A stretch of DNA of 64,000 nt from Bradyrhizobium arachidis (lineage in GTDB: Bacteria; Pseudomonadota; Alphaproteobacteria; Rhizobiales; Xanthobacteraceae): NCBI RefSeq assembly GCF_015291705.1, contig NZ_CP030050.1:2294001-2358000 (forward strand), given 5' to 3'. The notes beneath the pieces are model-generated. The model was not told the DNA's origin and ran no database searches. It saw only the letters and a program-made list of their open reading frames with translations. Positions 36,735-45,095 of the stretch are shown here, in pieces. Made by a program: the position numbers and the translations under genes. Each line of letters starts with the position of its first letter. The first letter of the stretch is position 1.

Positions 36735-37709
36735 ATGACAGAACGCCCTGCCAGCGCCCCAGGCGCCGCAAGATTGTCTAGCCCTCCCCTGATTCCCACC
36801 AGCGGTACAGATGCATCCCAGCCCTCCAGAACGCGGGACGAACCCAGCTCCGGGTCCGCGGATTCTTCGAACGAGGTTGGGCGGCTATCAATGACCAGGA
36901 GGGTCCTCATGAATATGTTTGTCTAGTCCGCGGCAGTCACCACTGCCGCACCAACCGTCGCTAGCGCCCGCATCGATGGGTCGCTTGCTACCGACAATGA
37001 AGCCATCTTGGCTCGCGTCGAGCAAATCGTGGGTTTCCTACGCACATGCTACATCCGCGAAGTGTGGAAAATGGATGAGCAGGGCGCGACGCTTGCCCTG
37101 GATTACTTCCGCCGGCAGGTCCACGGGCCCGCGTTTGCAGATGAGGATGAGGACGCGGCCGCGTATCATCAAGCCCTAGAATTCTTCCGCTCGCATGGTC
37201 AAAGCCTCGATTGGATCCATGACGGCAATCCCGTCGGGATGATTTGCGGGCTCGCAAAAGTATCTCCGCGAGCAGGCGTTTTGGCCGCCAACCGTGTCAG
37301 CGTCGATCCAATTCTTGCGGCGATCGAAACTCATCAGATCGCGAGCGCAGACTACTCGGCCGCCATTTGCGACGTCGTGCCCGGGACACTCGATCCTGAT
37401 CCGATAAAGGAAGAATTGTTCGGCGACCGAGAGGCCGAAGCGCGGGGCGAGCTTGCCACTAGCGTTCCAACAACCTTGGCCGGACTGTTACATTTGCTGA
37501 CCTACGTCGAGGAGGTCTCCGACGGAAAGTATTCAGCCAGCGGTCGGCGGGACAATAGTTTCGACAGGGACGACCTTTTGAACGTCATCATCAGCGCACA
37601 AGATTGCGTCAAGGGGCGCAATGAAAGCAGGCATCGCAGTCCAACGAATCGAAATCGATCGTCAGGGCAATATTGTCGTGTGTGCCGGTCAGCCGATCGG
37701 GCAAGGTGA
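36735..37709 (+). pseudogene. Hypothetical protein gene with in-frame amber stop
   Basis: The frame gives MTRRVLMNMFV, an in-frame TAG at 36924-36926, then SAAVTTAAPTVASARIDGSL and about 250 further codons in the same frame. The leader with paired arginines and the Ala-rich stretch resemble a Tat-like or Sec signal region split by the stop. Later blocks are DPILAAIETHQIASADYSAA and ATSVPTTLAGLLHLLTYVEE, which resemble short helical proteins encoded near integrases in bradyrhizobia. The C-terminal 40 codons probably belong to another frame. It is likely inactive unless the stop is suppressed. Confidence 0.5.
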
Positions 37710-37746
37710 ACTCGGCAACGTGAACGAATGGGACTGGGTTCAATGA
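37621..37746 (+). CDS. 41-residue ORF upstream of the integrase
   Basis: The protein (MKAGIAVQRIEIDRQGNIVV ... VNEWDWVQ) is too short for usual gene callers. It has an AAGGGGC ribosome binding site and overlaps the start of the integrase frame by four bases (ATGA). Similar short proteins ending in VNEWD frequently precede integrase genes in rhizobial islands; I recall this pattern but cannot verify it here. It may be an excisionase-like or regulatory peptide. Confidence 0.45.
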   Translation: MKAGIAVQRIEIDRQGNIVVCAGQPIGQGELGNVNEWDWVQ

Positions 37747-38847
37747 AGCGAGGGCTGCCTCCGCACTGTCACGGCTATAAGACCTAGCATGGCAAGTTGG
37801 TCTACTACTATCGCCACCCCGGACAGAAGAAGAGGCGTCTAGACCTGGCCGAGGACGTGCTTCCTTGGTCGCCTACCTTTATGGAGGCGTATGAGGTCGC
37901 AAGAAATGCGGACGCCAAGCCGATCGAGATCGGCGCAAAGCGGACAGTACAGGGCACTGTCAACGCCGCGCTTATTGGCTATTACGCGAGCGGCGCCTTC
38001 GCTGCGCTAGCGCCTACCACTCGGAGCAATCGCCGGGCCATCCTCGAGTCATTCCGCAATGATCACGGCGACAAGCGCGTCGCCTCAATGCACGGTGTGG
38101 CGCTGCAGAACATCATCAAAGGGAAGACACCAGCAGCGCAGCTCAACTGGCGCAAAGCCATGCGCGGCTTCGTCGATTATTGCCTCGCGCACAAGCCCGT
38201 GAAAGCGAATCCCTTGTCCGAGGTGAAGCTGACGAAGCTGAAAACGAAGGATTGGCACACTTGGGAGAGTAGCGAGTGCGCTCAGTTCGAAGAGCATCAC
38301 CAACTCGGAAGCCGCGCGCGTCTTGCCTATGAGTTACTGCTGCAGGCGGGACAATCGCGCCGCGACGTCGTGATGATGGGGCGCCAGCACATCCGAAACG
38401 GCATCATGACGACAGAAGACGGGTGTGCCATTTAAAGTCACCATCATGCCTCGGCTGCAATCCGCGATCGACGCCATGCCTGGTGACAAGAAGAATCTGA
38501 CTTTTCTAGTGACGCATCAGAACAAGCCGTTCACCGCTGCCGGATTCGGAAATTGGTTTCGCGAGATGTGCCGAGACGCGAAGCTGCCCGAGCGCTGCAC
38601 ATCCCATGGTCTACGTAAGGCGGCGGCGACGTATTTGGCAGAGCAGGGCGCGAGTGATCACCAGCTCATGGCGTGGTTCGGGTGGACCTCGATCTCTCAA
38701 GCCCAGGTCTACACCAAGGAAGCAAACCGAAAGCGGATGGCAGCCCAGGCTGGTCAGCTCGTATCGGGAACGGGAATTGGCTCACCAATCAATCCGGTGA
38801 GCCAAAATATCCAGCAAGTGATTGAAAACGTTGGAGTGAGAAAATGA
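37743..38847 (+). pseudogene. Tyrosine recombinase/phage integrase, broken
   Basis: The reading starts MKRGLPPHCHGYK and hits an in-frame TAG at 37785-37787. It continues from HGKLVYYYRHPGQKK through an Arm- and core-binding region to 38435. The catalytic domain then continues in another frame (38425-38847) with the HxxR box SHGLRKAAATYL and a nucleophile candidate in SQAQVYTKEANRKRM. The gene thus carries one nonsense and one frameshift mutation. It ends next to a tRNA 3' fragment, the typical integrase/attachment-site arrangement of an integrated island. Confidence 0.85.
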
Positions 38848-38849
38848 TA

Positions 38850-38900
38850 TGGCGATCCCGGCAGGACTCGAACCTGCGACCCGCGGAGTAGAAAGTCGTC
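38850..38900 (-). other. tRNA 3' fragment, probable attachment site
   Basis: Read on the minus strand, the segment gives a T-arm (GCAGGTTCGAGTCCTGC) followed by GGGATCGCCA, the acceptor 3' strand with a CA end. The anticodon arm and 5' half are not recognisable. Located 3 bp after the integrase gene, it fits an att site formed by integration into a tRNA gene. The tRNA identity cannot be determined from this part. Confidence 0.65.
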
Positions 38901-38960
38901 CGTTAAGAATCTGGTTTGAGCGCGGGTGTGGAGGGAGCAGCTGCATCAAAGCGTTCAGGA

Positions 38961-39150
38961 TTAGGTGCAGCCAGAAGCTTCAGCCAGGAGGACGAGGCGA
39001 AGATTGTGGCCGACGGCGGTCAGGACGACATTAGACGCATCGCGGTCGCGGCCCCTGAGATGGCCGCGGCCGAGGTGTCCGTCGGTCTTCATATGCCGAT
39101 CGCGGGCTCGATGGCGGAGCGGCGCCTGAGTTCGCGTTTGATGTGGTAGT
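38961..39150 (-). pseudogene. IS5-family transposase C-terminal remnant
   Basis: The minus frame reads RHRARDRHMKTDGHLGRGHL, then DASNVVLTAVGHNLRLVL. This is the end of IS5-type transposases (the IE-x-x-IG-HMK-DGHLGR block with the catalytic E region, then NVVLTAVGHNLRL). The rest of the transposase is absent. The fragment abuts the tRNA remnant and integrase. Confidence 0.7.
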
Positions 39151-39164
39151 GGCATCACACCGTT

Positions 39165-39322
39165 TGTCGGCAAACCCGTCCTGCTTCTCGGCGCCTCCAT
39201 TACGGTCCTCGGCATCATCTGCGTCATCCGGGGTGCTCGCCCCCGATGACTGGGGCCGGAATGTATGGATTGGCTCGCTGCTGTTCGCGATCGCGACGGC
39301 GGTTCTATTCTTCTACATCTGA
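39165..39322 (+). pseudogene. Small two-helix membrane protein, frameshifted
   Basis: One frame gives GKPVLLLGASITVLGIICVI then a stop at 39248. Another continues DDWGRNVWIGSLLFAIATAV and ends with LFFYI and TGA at 39320-39322. The switch falls in a run of C residues (GCTCGCCCCCGATG), consistent with a one-base insertion. No start codon is obvious. Confidence 0.35.
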
Positions 39323-39337
39323 TGGTGGATCGAAGAA

Positions 39338-39378
39338 GCGAGGCCCGGCAACAGAGACGAATCCTAACCGGGCCTCGC
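39338..39378 (+). terminator. Strong stem-loop after the small membrane ORF
   Basis: GCGAGGCCCGG (39338-39348) pairs perfectly with CCGGGCCTCGC (39368-39378) around a 19-base loop. No T run follows on the plus strand, so it may be a terminator core, an RNA stability element or a leftover repeat. Confidence 0.45.
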
Positions 39379-39684
39379 GACCGCCGATCACCTGGCGGGA
39401 TAGACCGGCGAGCAGGAAGGATGTCGCGTGGCAGGCTGCCATTGTACGCGATAAGCGCTTTTTGACGCGAGATTACTGCAGACCGCTCGGTCAGCGGGCA
39501 GCTTTCCTGCGCAGCGCATGCCCGCGCCGTGGATAACTGCCTGTCCTTCGGTGCCGGCAGACCCCGGGGCGATGCGCAGGCACGACACCTCCCTGGACCT
39601 CCGCCCCCGTGATCTGGAGCCGAAAGGGCCCGGGTGGGGGCTTTTTTGTGCCCGGACTTTGTGGGTGCTGCTAGCGGCTTGAAA

Positions 39685-39715
39685 TGAAAGAGGCCGCCAA
39701 CTGAGGGCGGCCTCT
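39685..39715 (-). terminator. Rho-independent terminator for the 39725-39985 gene
   Basis: AGAGGCCGCC (39689-39698) pairs perfectly with GGCGGCCTCT (39706-39715). Read on the minus strand the stem is followed by TTTCATTTC. It lies about 10 bp downstream of the stop codon of the small secreted protein gene. Confidence 0.7.
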
Positions 39716-39724
39716 GGGTTCGAT

Positions 39725-39985
39725 CTAATTGCAGATATCAATTGGATATTGATTAGAGCCGCCGATCCCGACGAAGTATTTGTTGCCGGCCTTGCAACGC
39801 GCTCTGCATTTAGGAATTTCTTCACGGCATATCCCCATGGCGGCGCTTTGCCTTGCCGCGCCAGGAACGTTTGCTTTCGCCCAACTCACGCACAGCGCCC
39901 CTTGCTCGGTGCAGGAGCGAGCTGAGACGGTTTCGACCGAAGCTAAGCCGATTATGCCGATCAACAAAAACATGAAAAATCGCAT
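39725..39985 (-). CDS. Small secreted cysteine-rich protein
   Basis: This 86-residue protein has a clear Sec signal peptide (MRFFMFLLIGIIGLASVETVSA, cleavage likely after about residue 22). The mature part of about 64 residues has six cysteines (SCTEQGALCVSW, GICREEIPKCRARCKAG, DIC). Even cysteine number suggests disulfides in the periplasm or outside. A terminator directly follows, supporting a real gene. The family is an uncharacterised rhizobial type; the role is unknown. Confidence 0.7.
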   Translation of the reverse strand: MRFFMFLLIGIIGLASVETVSARSCTEQGALCVSWAKANVPGAARQSAAMGICREEIPKCRARCKAGNKYFVGIGGSNQYPIDICN

Positions 39986-40000
39986 TTCTATGTCCTTTTT

Positions 40001-40387
40001 TCAATTTCCAATGTGCCGACGCCGCTGCGCCATGCCGATCTCATCGATCGCATCCGCCAGCCCTTCTAAGAACGCTCGGTGCCACGCATCATCATCGGGC
40101 AGCTCCCATTCCCGCAGGCCAGCGACGTATCTGGTCAGAGCGATCACGCCCGCGATCGTGGCTGGCTTCGAACGGATGAGCACATTTGCATGCTCCGTGA
40201 GAGCCAGGTTCGTTTGGCCGGTGACTTCGTCGGCGGCAGCAAATTCGGCACCATCCTCGAGCTTAGCCGAAACCGACGCCGCCGCATCGTAGTGCGCGGA
40301 CAGCTCACGATGGAGCTCAATTACTAGGAAGATCAGATCCCGATCGGCTGCAGCAACCGGCGGCGGGCAAATTTCTTGCGATGACAA
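40001..40387 (-). CDS. Hypothetical helical protein
   Basis: This 128-residue acidic, all-helical protein (LIFLVIELHRELSAHYDAAA, SKPATIAGVIALTRYVAGLR, EWELPDDDAWHRAFLEGLAD) has the TIAGVIAL block that also appears, as TTLAGLLHLLTYV, in the broken gene at 36735-37709. The two may belong to one bradyrhizobial family often found near integrases. No function is known. Confidence 0.6.
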   Translation of the reverse strand: MSSQEICPPPVAAADRDLIFLVIELHRELSAHYDAAASVSAKLEDGAEFAAADEVTGQTNLALTEHANVLIRSKPATIAGVIALTRYVAGLREWELPDDDAWHRAFLEGLADAIDEIGMAQRRRHIGN

Positions 40388-40602
40388 TGTTGGCCCCGAG
40401 CAAATGTGAGGTCGATATTAGCAGCGCTGTTATGACTAAAGTCGGCCCACATTACTTGGGATGCGCTGGTTTTCTGCGCAGCCAAGCGACTGCGTCGGTT
40501 GACTCCGTATCTGCAATGCAAGGACGGCTTTGGTGAGATTTGGCCTTTGTTGATTCTTGGGCGATTTTGGACGCCTTCAATTTTCCCGTTCAAAGGATTG
40601 GC

Positions 40603-40826
40603 ATGGCGGCCCTCACGCTCGATCTGAAATTCCGTGTAGTGCCACGCCCCGCAAGGACCGACCGGCTACCTTCGACTTGCCGGCAATCAAAGATGCCGCC
40701 GAAGCCGCCTCAGCAACGGGCGCAATTCTCAGCGGGGTGGCGTCGGGCCAGATCACGCCTGGCGAAGCTGCAGAAGTGGCCAAATTGGTCGAGACGTTCG
40801 TGATGGCGTTCGAGACTGCGGATTGA
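40603..40826 (+). pseudogene. Phage/island-type hypothetical gene, frameshifted
   Basis: The first part MAALTLDLKFRVV is in one frame. The larger part (DRPATFDLPAIKDAAEAASA ... GQITPGEAAEVAKLVETFVM) is in another, joined near 40650. The ITPGEAAEVAKLVE pattern resembles the C-terminus of DUF5681-like proteins seen in prophage-like islands. Its end overlaps a second short frame (TTG start at 40823, SANRNLQERIALLEAERNPD) that could be a coupled small gene. Confidence 0.4.
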
Positions 40827-41080
40827 GCGCGAACCGGAACTTACAGGAACGGATTGCTCTCCTCGAGGCGGAGCGGAATCCAGATTTTCAGATGATCATC
40901 CGAACAATCTACGAAGGTCGTACCGGCGTCCTCGCCGAGTTGCTAACGTGGCACGAGAGTGGTTCGTCTTCGGGCAATCGTGTCCTTGGGCAAAACCAGG
41001 CTGGCCGGCTACCTGCCGATATACCATCCGGTTTACAGGCCGGCCAATTCCTACACGCCCACTCTATACGCATGTCATAG

Positions 41081-41595
41081 GCGACGATCGGAAAAGCTAC
41101 TACTCGGAAAAGAGGAGAATAAGCGCGACCCTGCCAAGGCCTTAAGAGCAATGCAGTGGTGCATAGCCTCGACAGTCCGCCGTCGGGCGAAGATCGGACG
41201 ATCCTCGAACGGGCGCCTATTCTACGCGATCTGCTTTCGTGCGACCGAACTCCTAAATTGAGGCGCCCAGATTGGAGGAGATCTGCATGCGCGTGTGGTC
41301 CATTCAGGATCATGCGCGTCGTTTGTCAAATCTACATTGAACTTGCGATGGCGAGAGGCGCACGACAAGTACAGGAAGACAAGGTCGCTTGCGAAATTCC
41401 TCTGCAGCCGCCATTCAAAGAATGGATCGTCCTTCTAACGCTCTCTATGGCGTACGGATGAACGCTTCCGCCTAGATTGTGGGAGGCGACCACCGACGCT
41501 CCCTGGCGCATTGAACATCCTCGGCATCAGCGCACTAGGTGTTTAGTCCCAAGCTTTGATGGTGCATTCTTATCGCACGATTCGAAGGATGCGCT
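41081..41595. other. Region without a supported gene
   Basis: About 500 bp of overlapping short frames. I see no motif or regulatory signal. Confidence 0.3.
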
Positions 41596-41870
41596 ATGGG
41601 ACAGGTTTTACACGGCTGCGCCACCACGACGGAGGCAGTCCGTCCGAGCAATACAAAATAGTCAAGAGAGCCTGAGAGGTCTCGTCAAGCGCTACGGGAT
41701 CAACCAGAAAGACTGTTGCGAAGTGGAAGCAGCGCGAGACCGTCGCCGATCGTTCGACTGGCCCTAAGGAAGCCAGGTCGACCATCGCGTACTCGATTGG
41801 CGACTCAAACCGCCGGAGTGTCCCACGCTCTTCATCGCTGCTGCTTTAATGGAATTCCAGGACGATCGAA
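41596..41870 (+). pseudogene. IS481-family transposase N-terminal remnant
   Basis: Read across frames, the DNA encodes GQVLHGCATTTEAV, then SQESLRGLVKRYGINQK, then RSTI-like text. This is the opening and helix-turn-helix of IS481-type transposases (xQxSQESLRxLAxRYGINxKTVAKWK). Several indels break it, and the DDE core is missing. Confidence 0.6.
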
Positions 41871-42241
41871 TGCGAGCTCCATTCAGGTAAGGACCAGCGC
41901 ACTAGTCAAGTGCGGATTGAGCCCTCCGGCAGCGGACGACCCGGCTTCAAGCTGATATTCGATCGATCCGTCGGGGGGCACACTCGAAAGACGAAACGGC
42001 AGAGTCTTCGAAATATCTTTTTGGTTGGGCCTCGCGGCACGATTCTCACCGCGGAACTGTGATGGGCCATTCCGCGCGCGAATCCTGCGGGCGTGAGTAG
42101 CAGACTGCAGAATTTATGCGTCGCGTTATTACTGTTACGCTGCAGAGTGCGTGGCCATCTCTCAACTATTCGCGCATGTATGATTCGGATGACAACCGAG
42201 TTCAATCTTATGTAACTAATCAAAACTAGGGGTTTCGCGAA
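41871..42241. other. Region upstream of the chemoreceptor gene
   Basis: About 370 bp without a gene. The last 120 bp are AT-richer (ATTCGGATGACAACCGAG onward) and probably hold the chemoreceptor promoter. No -24/-12 or other specific element is convincing. Confidence 0.35.
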
Positions 42242-44260
42242 ATGATCTCATATTCAATTGGAAGTCTGATGACCGCCCCTACAATCGCGAAACGGCTCCG
42301 ATCAACGGTCCTTCGTCGGTTTCGACCGAGCCTCCGAACTCAGATTGTGTTTTTGGGGATCGCGGGCGTGCTTGTCACTGGCGCGACTTGCGTTGCCGGA
42401 CTTAATTATCTTGCGAAGGCGCAGAGTGAAGTAAGCGAGAGCGCCAATCTTCGCGCCCATCTGACGTCTCTTTCTCAGGCCTTTCTTGAATCGCAGCAGC
42501 TGGCGTTGGAGTTTTTGCGCAGGCGCGACGAAGCCGTGGTCGCGCGGCAAGCCGAGGGCATCAATAATGCACTGGCGGACCTTGGCCAAATCGAGGAGCG
42601 GGCCGCTTCCTCGTCCGAGGGCGATCCCCTGAGAGACGTGAAGTTCCTTCGCGCCGGAATCAACCTTTATGCGACTCGTTTTAATAACGTCGTCTCCGCG
42701 CAGCGGGTGCTCGGGCTCACGGAAAATGATGGGCTCCAAGGTAAGCTTCGCGAAGCCGTGCATCAGGCAGAAGCGCGACTTGCACATTTCAATGAGCCGC
42801 ACCTGACGATGTTGATCTTGATGATGCGACGGCATGAAAAGGATTTCATGCTACGTCATGAGGAGAGGTATGGCGATGAGCTGGAAAAGCGCGTCGTCGA
42901 ATTCGAGGCCGCACTTGCTGCTTCAGAACTTGCCCCGGAATCCAAGCGTGAGCTGAAGAAGCTTGTTGCTTCTTATCGATCGAGCTTTCTTGCGTTTCTT
43001 GTATCGCAGCAGGCGCTGGACGACCAAGTTGACGATCTCGTCCAAATCTACGGTCGGAATCGTCCCTTTCTTTTGAAAGCGATAGCAGGCGCGGACGCTC
43101 GCGCTAGCTCTGCTGAAGAACGTGCGTCGCGCCTTCGAGAGGCTTTGGGGTGGGCAATCGGGCTTGCCACTCTCGGGATCGGCTTCGTTGCGGTGCTTGT
43201 CGGTCAGAAGCTGGCAAGGCTTATTATTCGGATGAGCGAGGCGATGCGTCAACTTGCGGCCGGGCAGTTCGATGTCACGCTGCCGGGTCTTGGCCGTTCA
43301 GACGAGATCGGCGATATGGCTCAGGCCATGGAAGCGTTTAAGGTGAGATCGAAGGAAAAATTGCAAGAGGAACTTGCGGCGAATCAAGAGCAGGATCGTG
43401 TAGCCGCGAAGCGGCGCAAGGCGGAGCTTGGCGAGCTGGCCGGCACATTTGAACGAGCCGTTAGCAGCGTCATTGATACGATGTCTTCCGCATCGACCGA
43501 ACTGGAGGCTTCCGCTCGGGAGCTGACAGAGACGGCACAGCTTACTCGGGAGATCTCTGATAACGTTGCGTCGGCATCGGAGGAGGCGTCAGCCAATGTT
43601 CAGCTGGTTGCTGCGGCAACGGAAGAGATGATGGCGTCCGCTTCCGAGATCGGCCGGCAGGTCGCGCGATCAACGGAAATCGCCCACGAAGCCGTGCGGC
43701 AGGCTGAAGAAACGGATCGCCGGATGAAGCAGCTATCGGCTGCTGCAACAAAAGTGGGTGGGGTGGTTGACCTAATTGCAGCGATTGCCAGGCAAACCAA
43801 CCTTCTGGCGCTCAATGCAACAATCGAGGCCGCGCGTGCCGGCGGCGCCGGCCGCGGCTTTGCAGTTGTGGCGCTCGAGGTGAAGTCGTTAGCAACTCAG
43901 ACGGCGAACGCGACCGTTGAAATCGGACAGCAGATTGCTGACATTCAGGCAGCGACACTGGAGTCGGCCAGCGCCATCACAAACATCGGAAACAGCATTA
44001 GCAGAATCTCACAAATTGCATCAGCGATTGCCGCGGCGACCGACCAACAGGGCGCAGTCACGAAAGATATTGCCCAAAATATTCAGCATGCGGCCGCGAT
44101 GTCGATGACTGTCGCGGGCAACATCCGGCAGGTCGCGCAGAAGGCGTTTATCACAGGTGCATCATCGTCGCAGGTGTTGAGGTCTGCCAATGTGCTTGCC
44201 CGAACCAGCCATCACCTTAAAAGCGAAGCCGATCATTTTCTCACCGGGATCCGATCATGA
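42242..44260 (+). CDS. Methyl-accepting chemotaxis protein
   Basis: This 672-residue chemoreceptor has an N-terminal membrane helix (about 35-60, [20 protein letters not shown]), a periplasmic all-helical sensor of about 240 residues, and a second membrane helix (about 300-325, [20 protein letters not shown]). A HAMP domain ([20 protein letters not shown]) follows, then a signalling domain with the hairpin tip [20 protein letters not shown]. The sensor resembles helical bimodular types; the ligand is unknown. It would relay through CheA/CheW encoded elsewhere. ATGs at 42242 and 42269 are both possible. It ends without a CheR-binding pentapeptide. Confidence 0.92.
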   Translation: MISYSIGSLMTAPTIAKRLRSTVLRRFRPSLRTQIVFLGIAGVLVTGATCVAGLNYLAKAQSEVSESANLRAHLTSLSQAFLESQQLALEFLRRRDEAVVARQAEGINNALADLGQIEERAASSSEGDPLRDVKFLRAGINLYATRFNNVVSAQRVLGLTENDGLQGKLREAVHQAEARLAHFNEPHLTMLILMMRRHEKDFMLRHEERYGDELEKRVVEFEAALAASELAPESKRELKKLVASYRSSFLAFLVSQQALDDQVDDLVQIYGRNRPFLLKAIAGADARASSAEERASRLREALGWAIGLATLGIGFVAVLVGQKLARLIIRMSEAMRQLAAGQFDVTLPGLGRSDEIGDMAQAMEAFKVRSKEKLQEELAANQEQDRVAAKRRKAELGELAGTFERAVSSVIDTMSSASTELEASARELTETAQLTREISDNVASASEEASANVQLVAAATEEMMASASEIGRQVARSTEIAHEAVRQAEETDRRMKQLSAAATKVGGVVDLIAAIARQTNLLALNATIEAARAGGAGRGFAVVALEVKSLATQTANATVEIGQQIADIQAATLESASAITNIGNSISRISQIASAIAAATDQQGAVTKDIAQNIQHAAAMSMTVAGNIRQVAQKAFITGASSSQVLRSANVLARTSHHLKSEADHFLTGIRS

Positions 44261-44996
44261 TCCCTCGTCGAGATGCCATGCAAGGCTCGGCGAAGGCGCT
44301 CCAACACCGCCCGGCGCTCGCCGGGCTCCTGTTAGAGGCATTCTCCCCACAGCGCCGTGCTCGCATCCTTTGCTGGGCAAAGTCGGCTAACCGCACCCAA
44401 TGTTGCCGTATTGCGCCGAGCGAAGCACGACGGCCCCGCTATGGGCACAGCTGCATCGCGGTAAATCCTTATCGGGGAGACTCTCGCGCCGACGATATTT
44501 GAGTGCCGCTAGACACGAATGGGCCGCCGTCGTCATCCGCAAGCTCTCACTATACCACGAACAGTTCCTTATGACTTCCGATAGGGCTCCACAGAGGCGA
44601 GATCATACTTGAGGCTTCGCATCCACAGCAGCTGAGCCTACAGCATGTGGTTCGCCGTCAGTTCCTCGGCTGAGCTTGCTTGCAATTCATCGCGGGGAGC
44701 GGACGTCCTCGCCGCCGAGTTGCCGATAACCCAATTTGCAAAGGCTCGTGCCGCCGATCTTTGTCGGCTCGCGCATGCTCCCCTTCTTCTTAGTTGCAGC
44801 CGGCACTAAACTTCCGTTGATGTTGGCCGTCCAGGCAGCTTTCCTTTTGTTAGTCTCGTTCTTTTTAAGCTTGCTCAGCGTTTTATTGACTATGCCATCG
44901 ATGATGCGAGCGTCATCGGGATGAGGATGATACGGATCTGCTTCCTTTGGGGCTCGGCGCCAAAGTAGGGCCGCAGGCGATCGGATAACCTGACCC
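44261..44996. other. Intergenic, 0.7 kb
   Basis: No supported gene. A plus-strand frame at 44736-44924 has a hydrophobic stretch (AAFLLLVSFFLSLLSVLLTM) but no homology that I recognise. The right edge contains the tts box. Confidence 0.35.
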
Positions 44997-45025
44997 CGTC
45001 AGCTTATCGACAGCTGAGCTTCCTA
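44997..45025 (+). promoter_or_regulatory. tts box (TtsI-binding, type III secretion promoter)
   Basis: The segment starts CGTCAGCTTATCGACAGCTG and continues AGCTTCCTA. It matches the rhizobial tts-box consensus (TCGTCAGCTTNTCGAAAGCTNAGCNNCNTA) with only a few differences. It lies 70 bp upstream of the effector ATG in the correct orientation. TtsI is the NodD/flavonoid-induced activator of rhizobial type III secretion genes. Confidence 0.88.
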
Positions 45026-45095
45026 GCATGCGAACGTCTCGATCTAGCCGAAAGAGCCGCCTTATCGGCTGAGACCAAACATGTCATGAAGTTCA

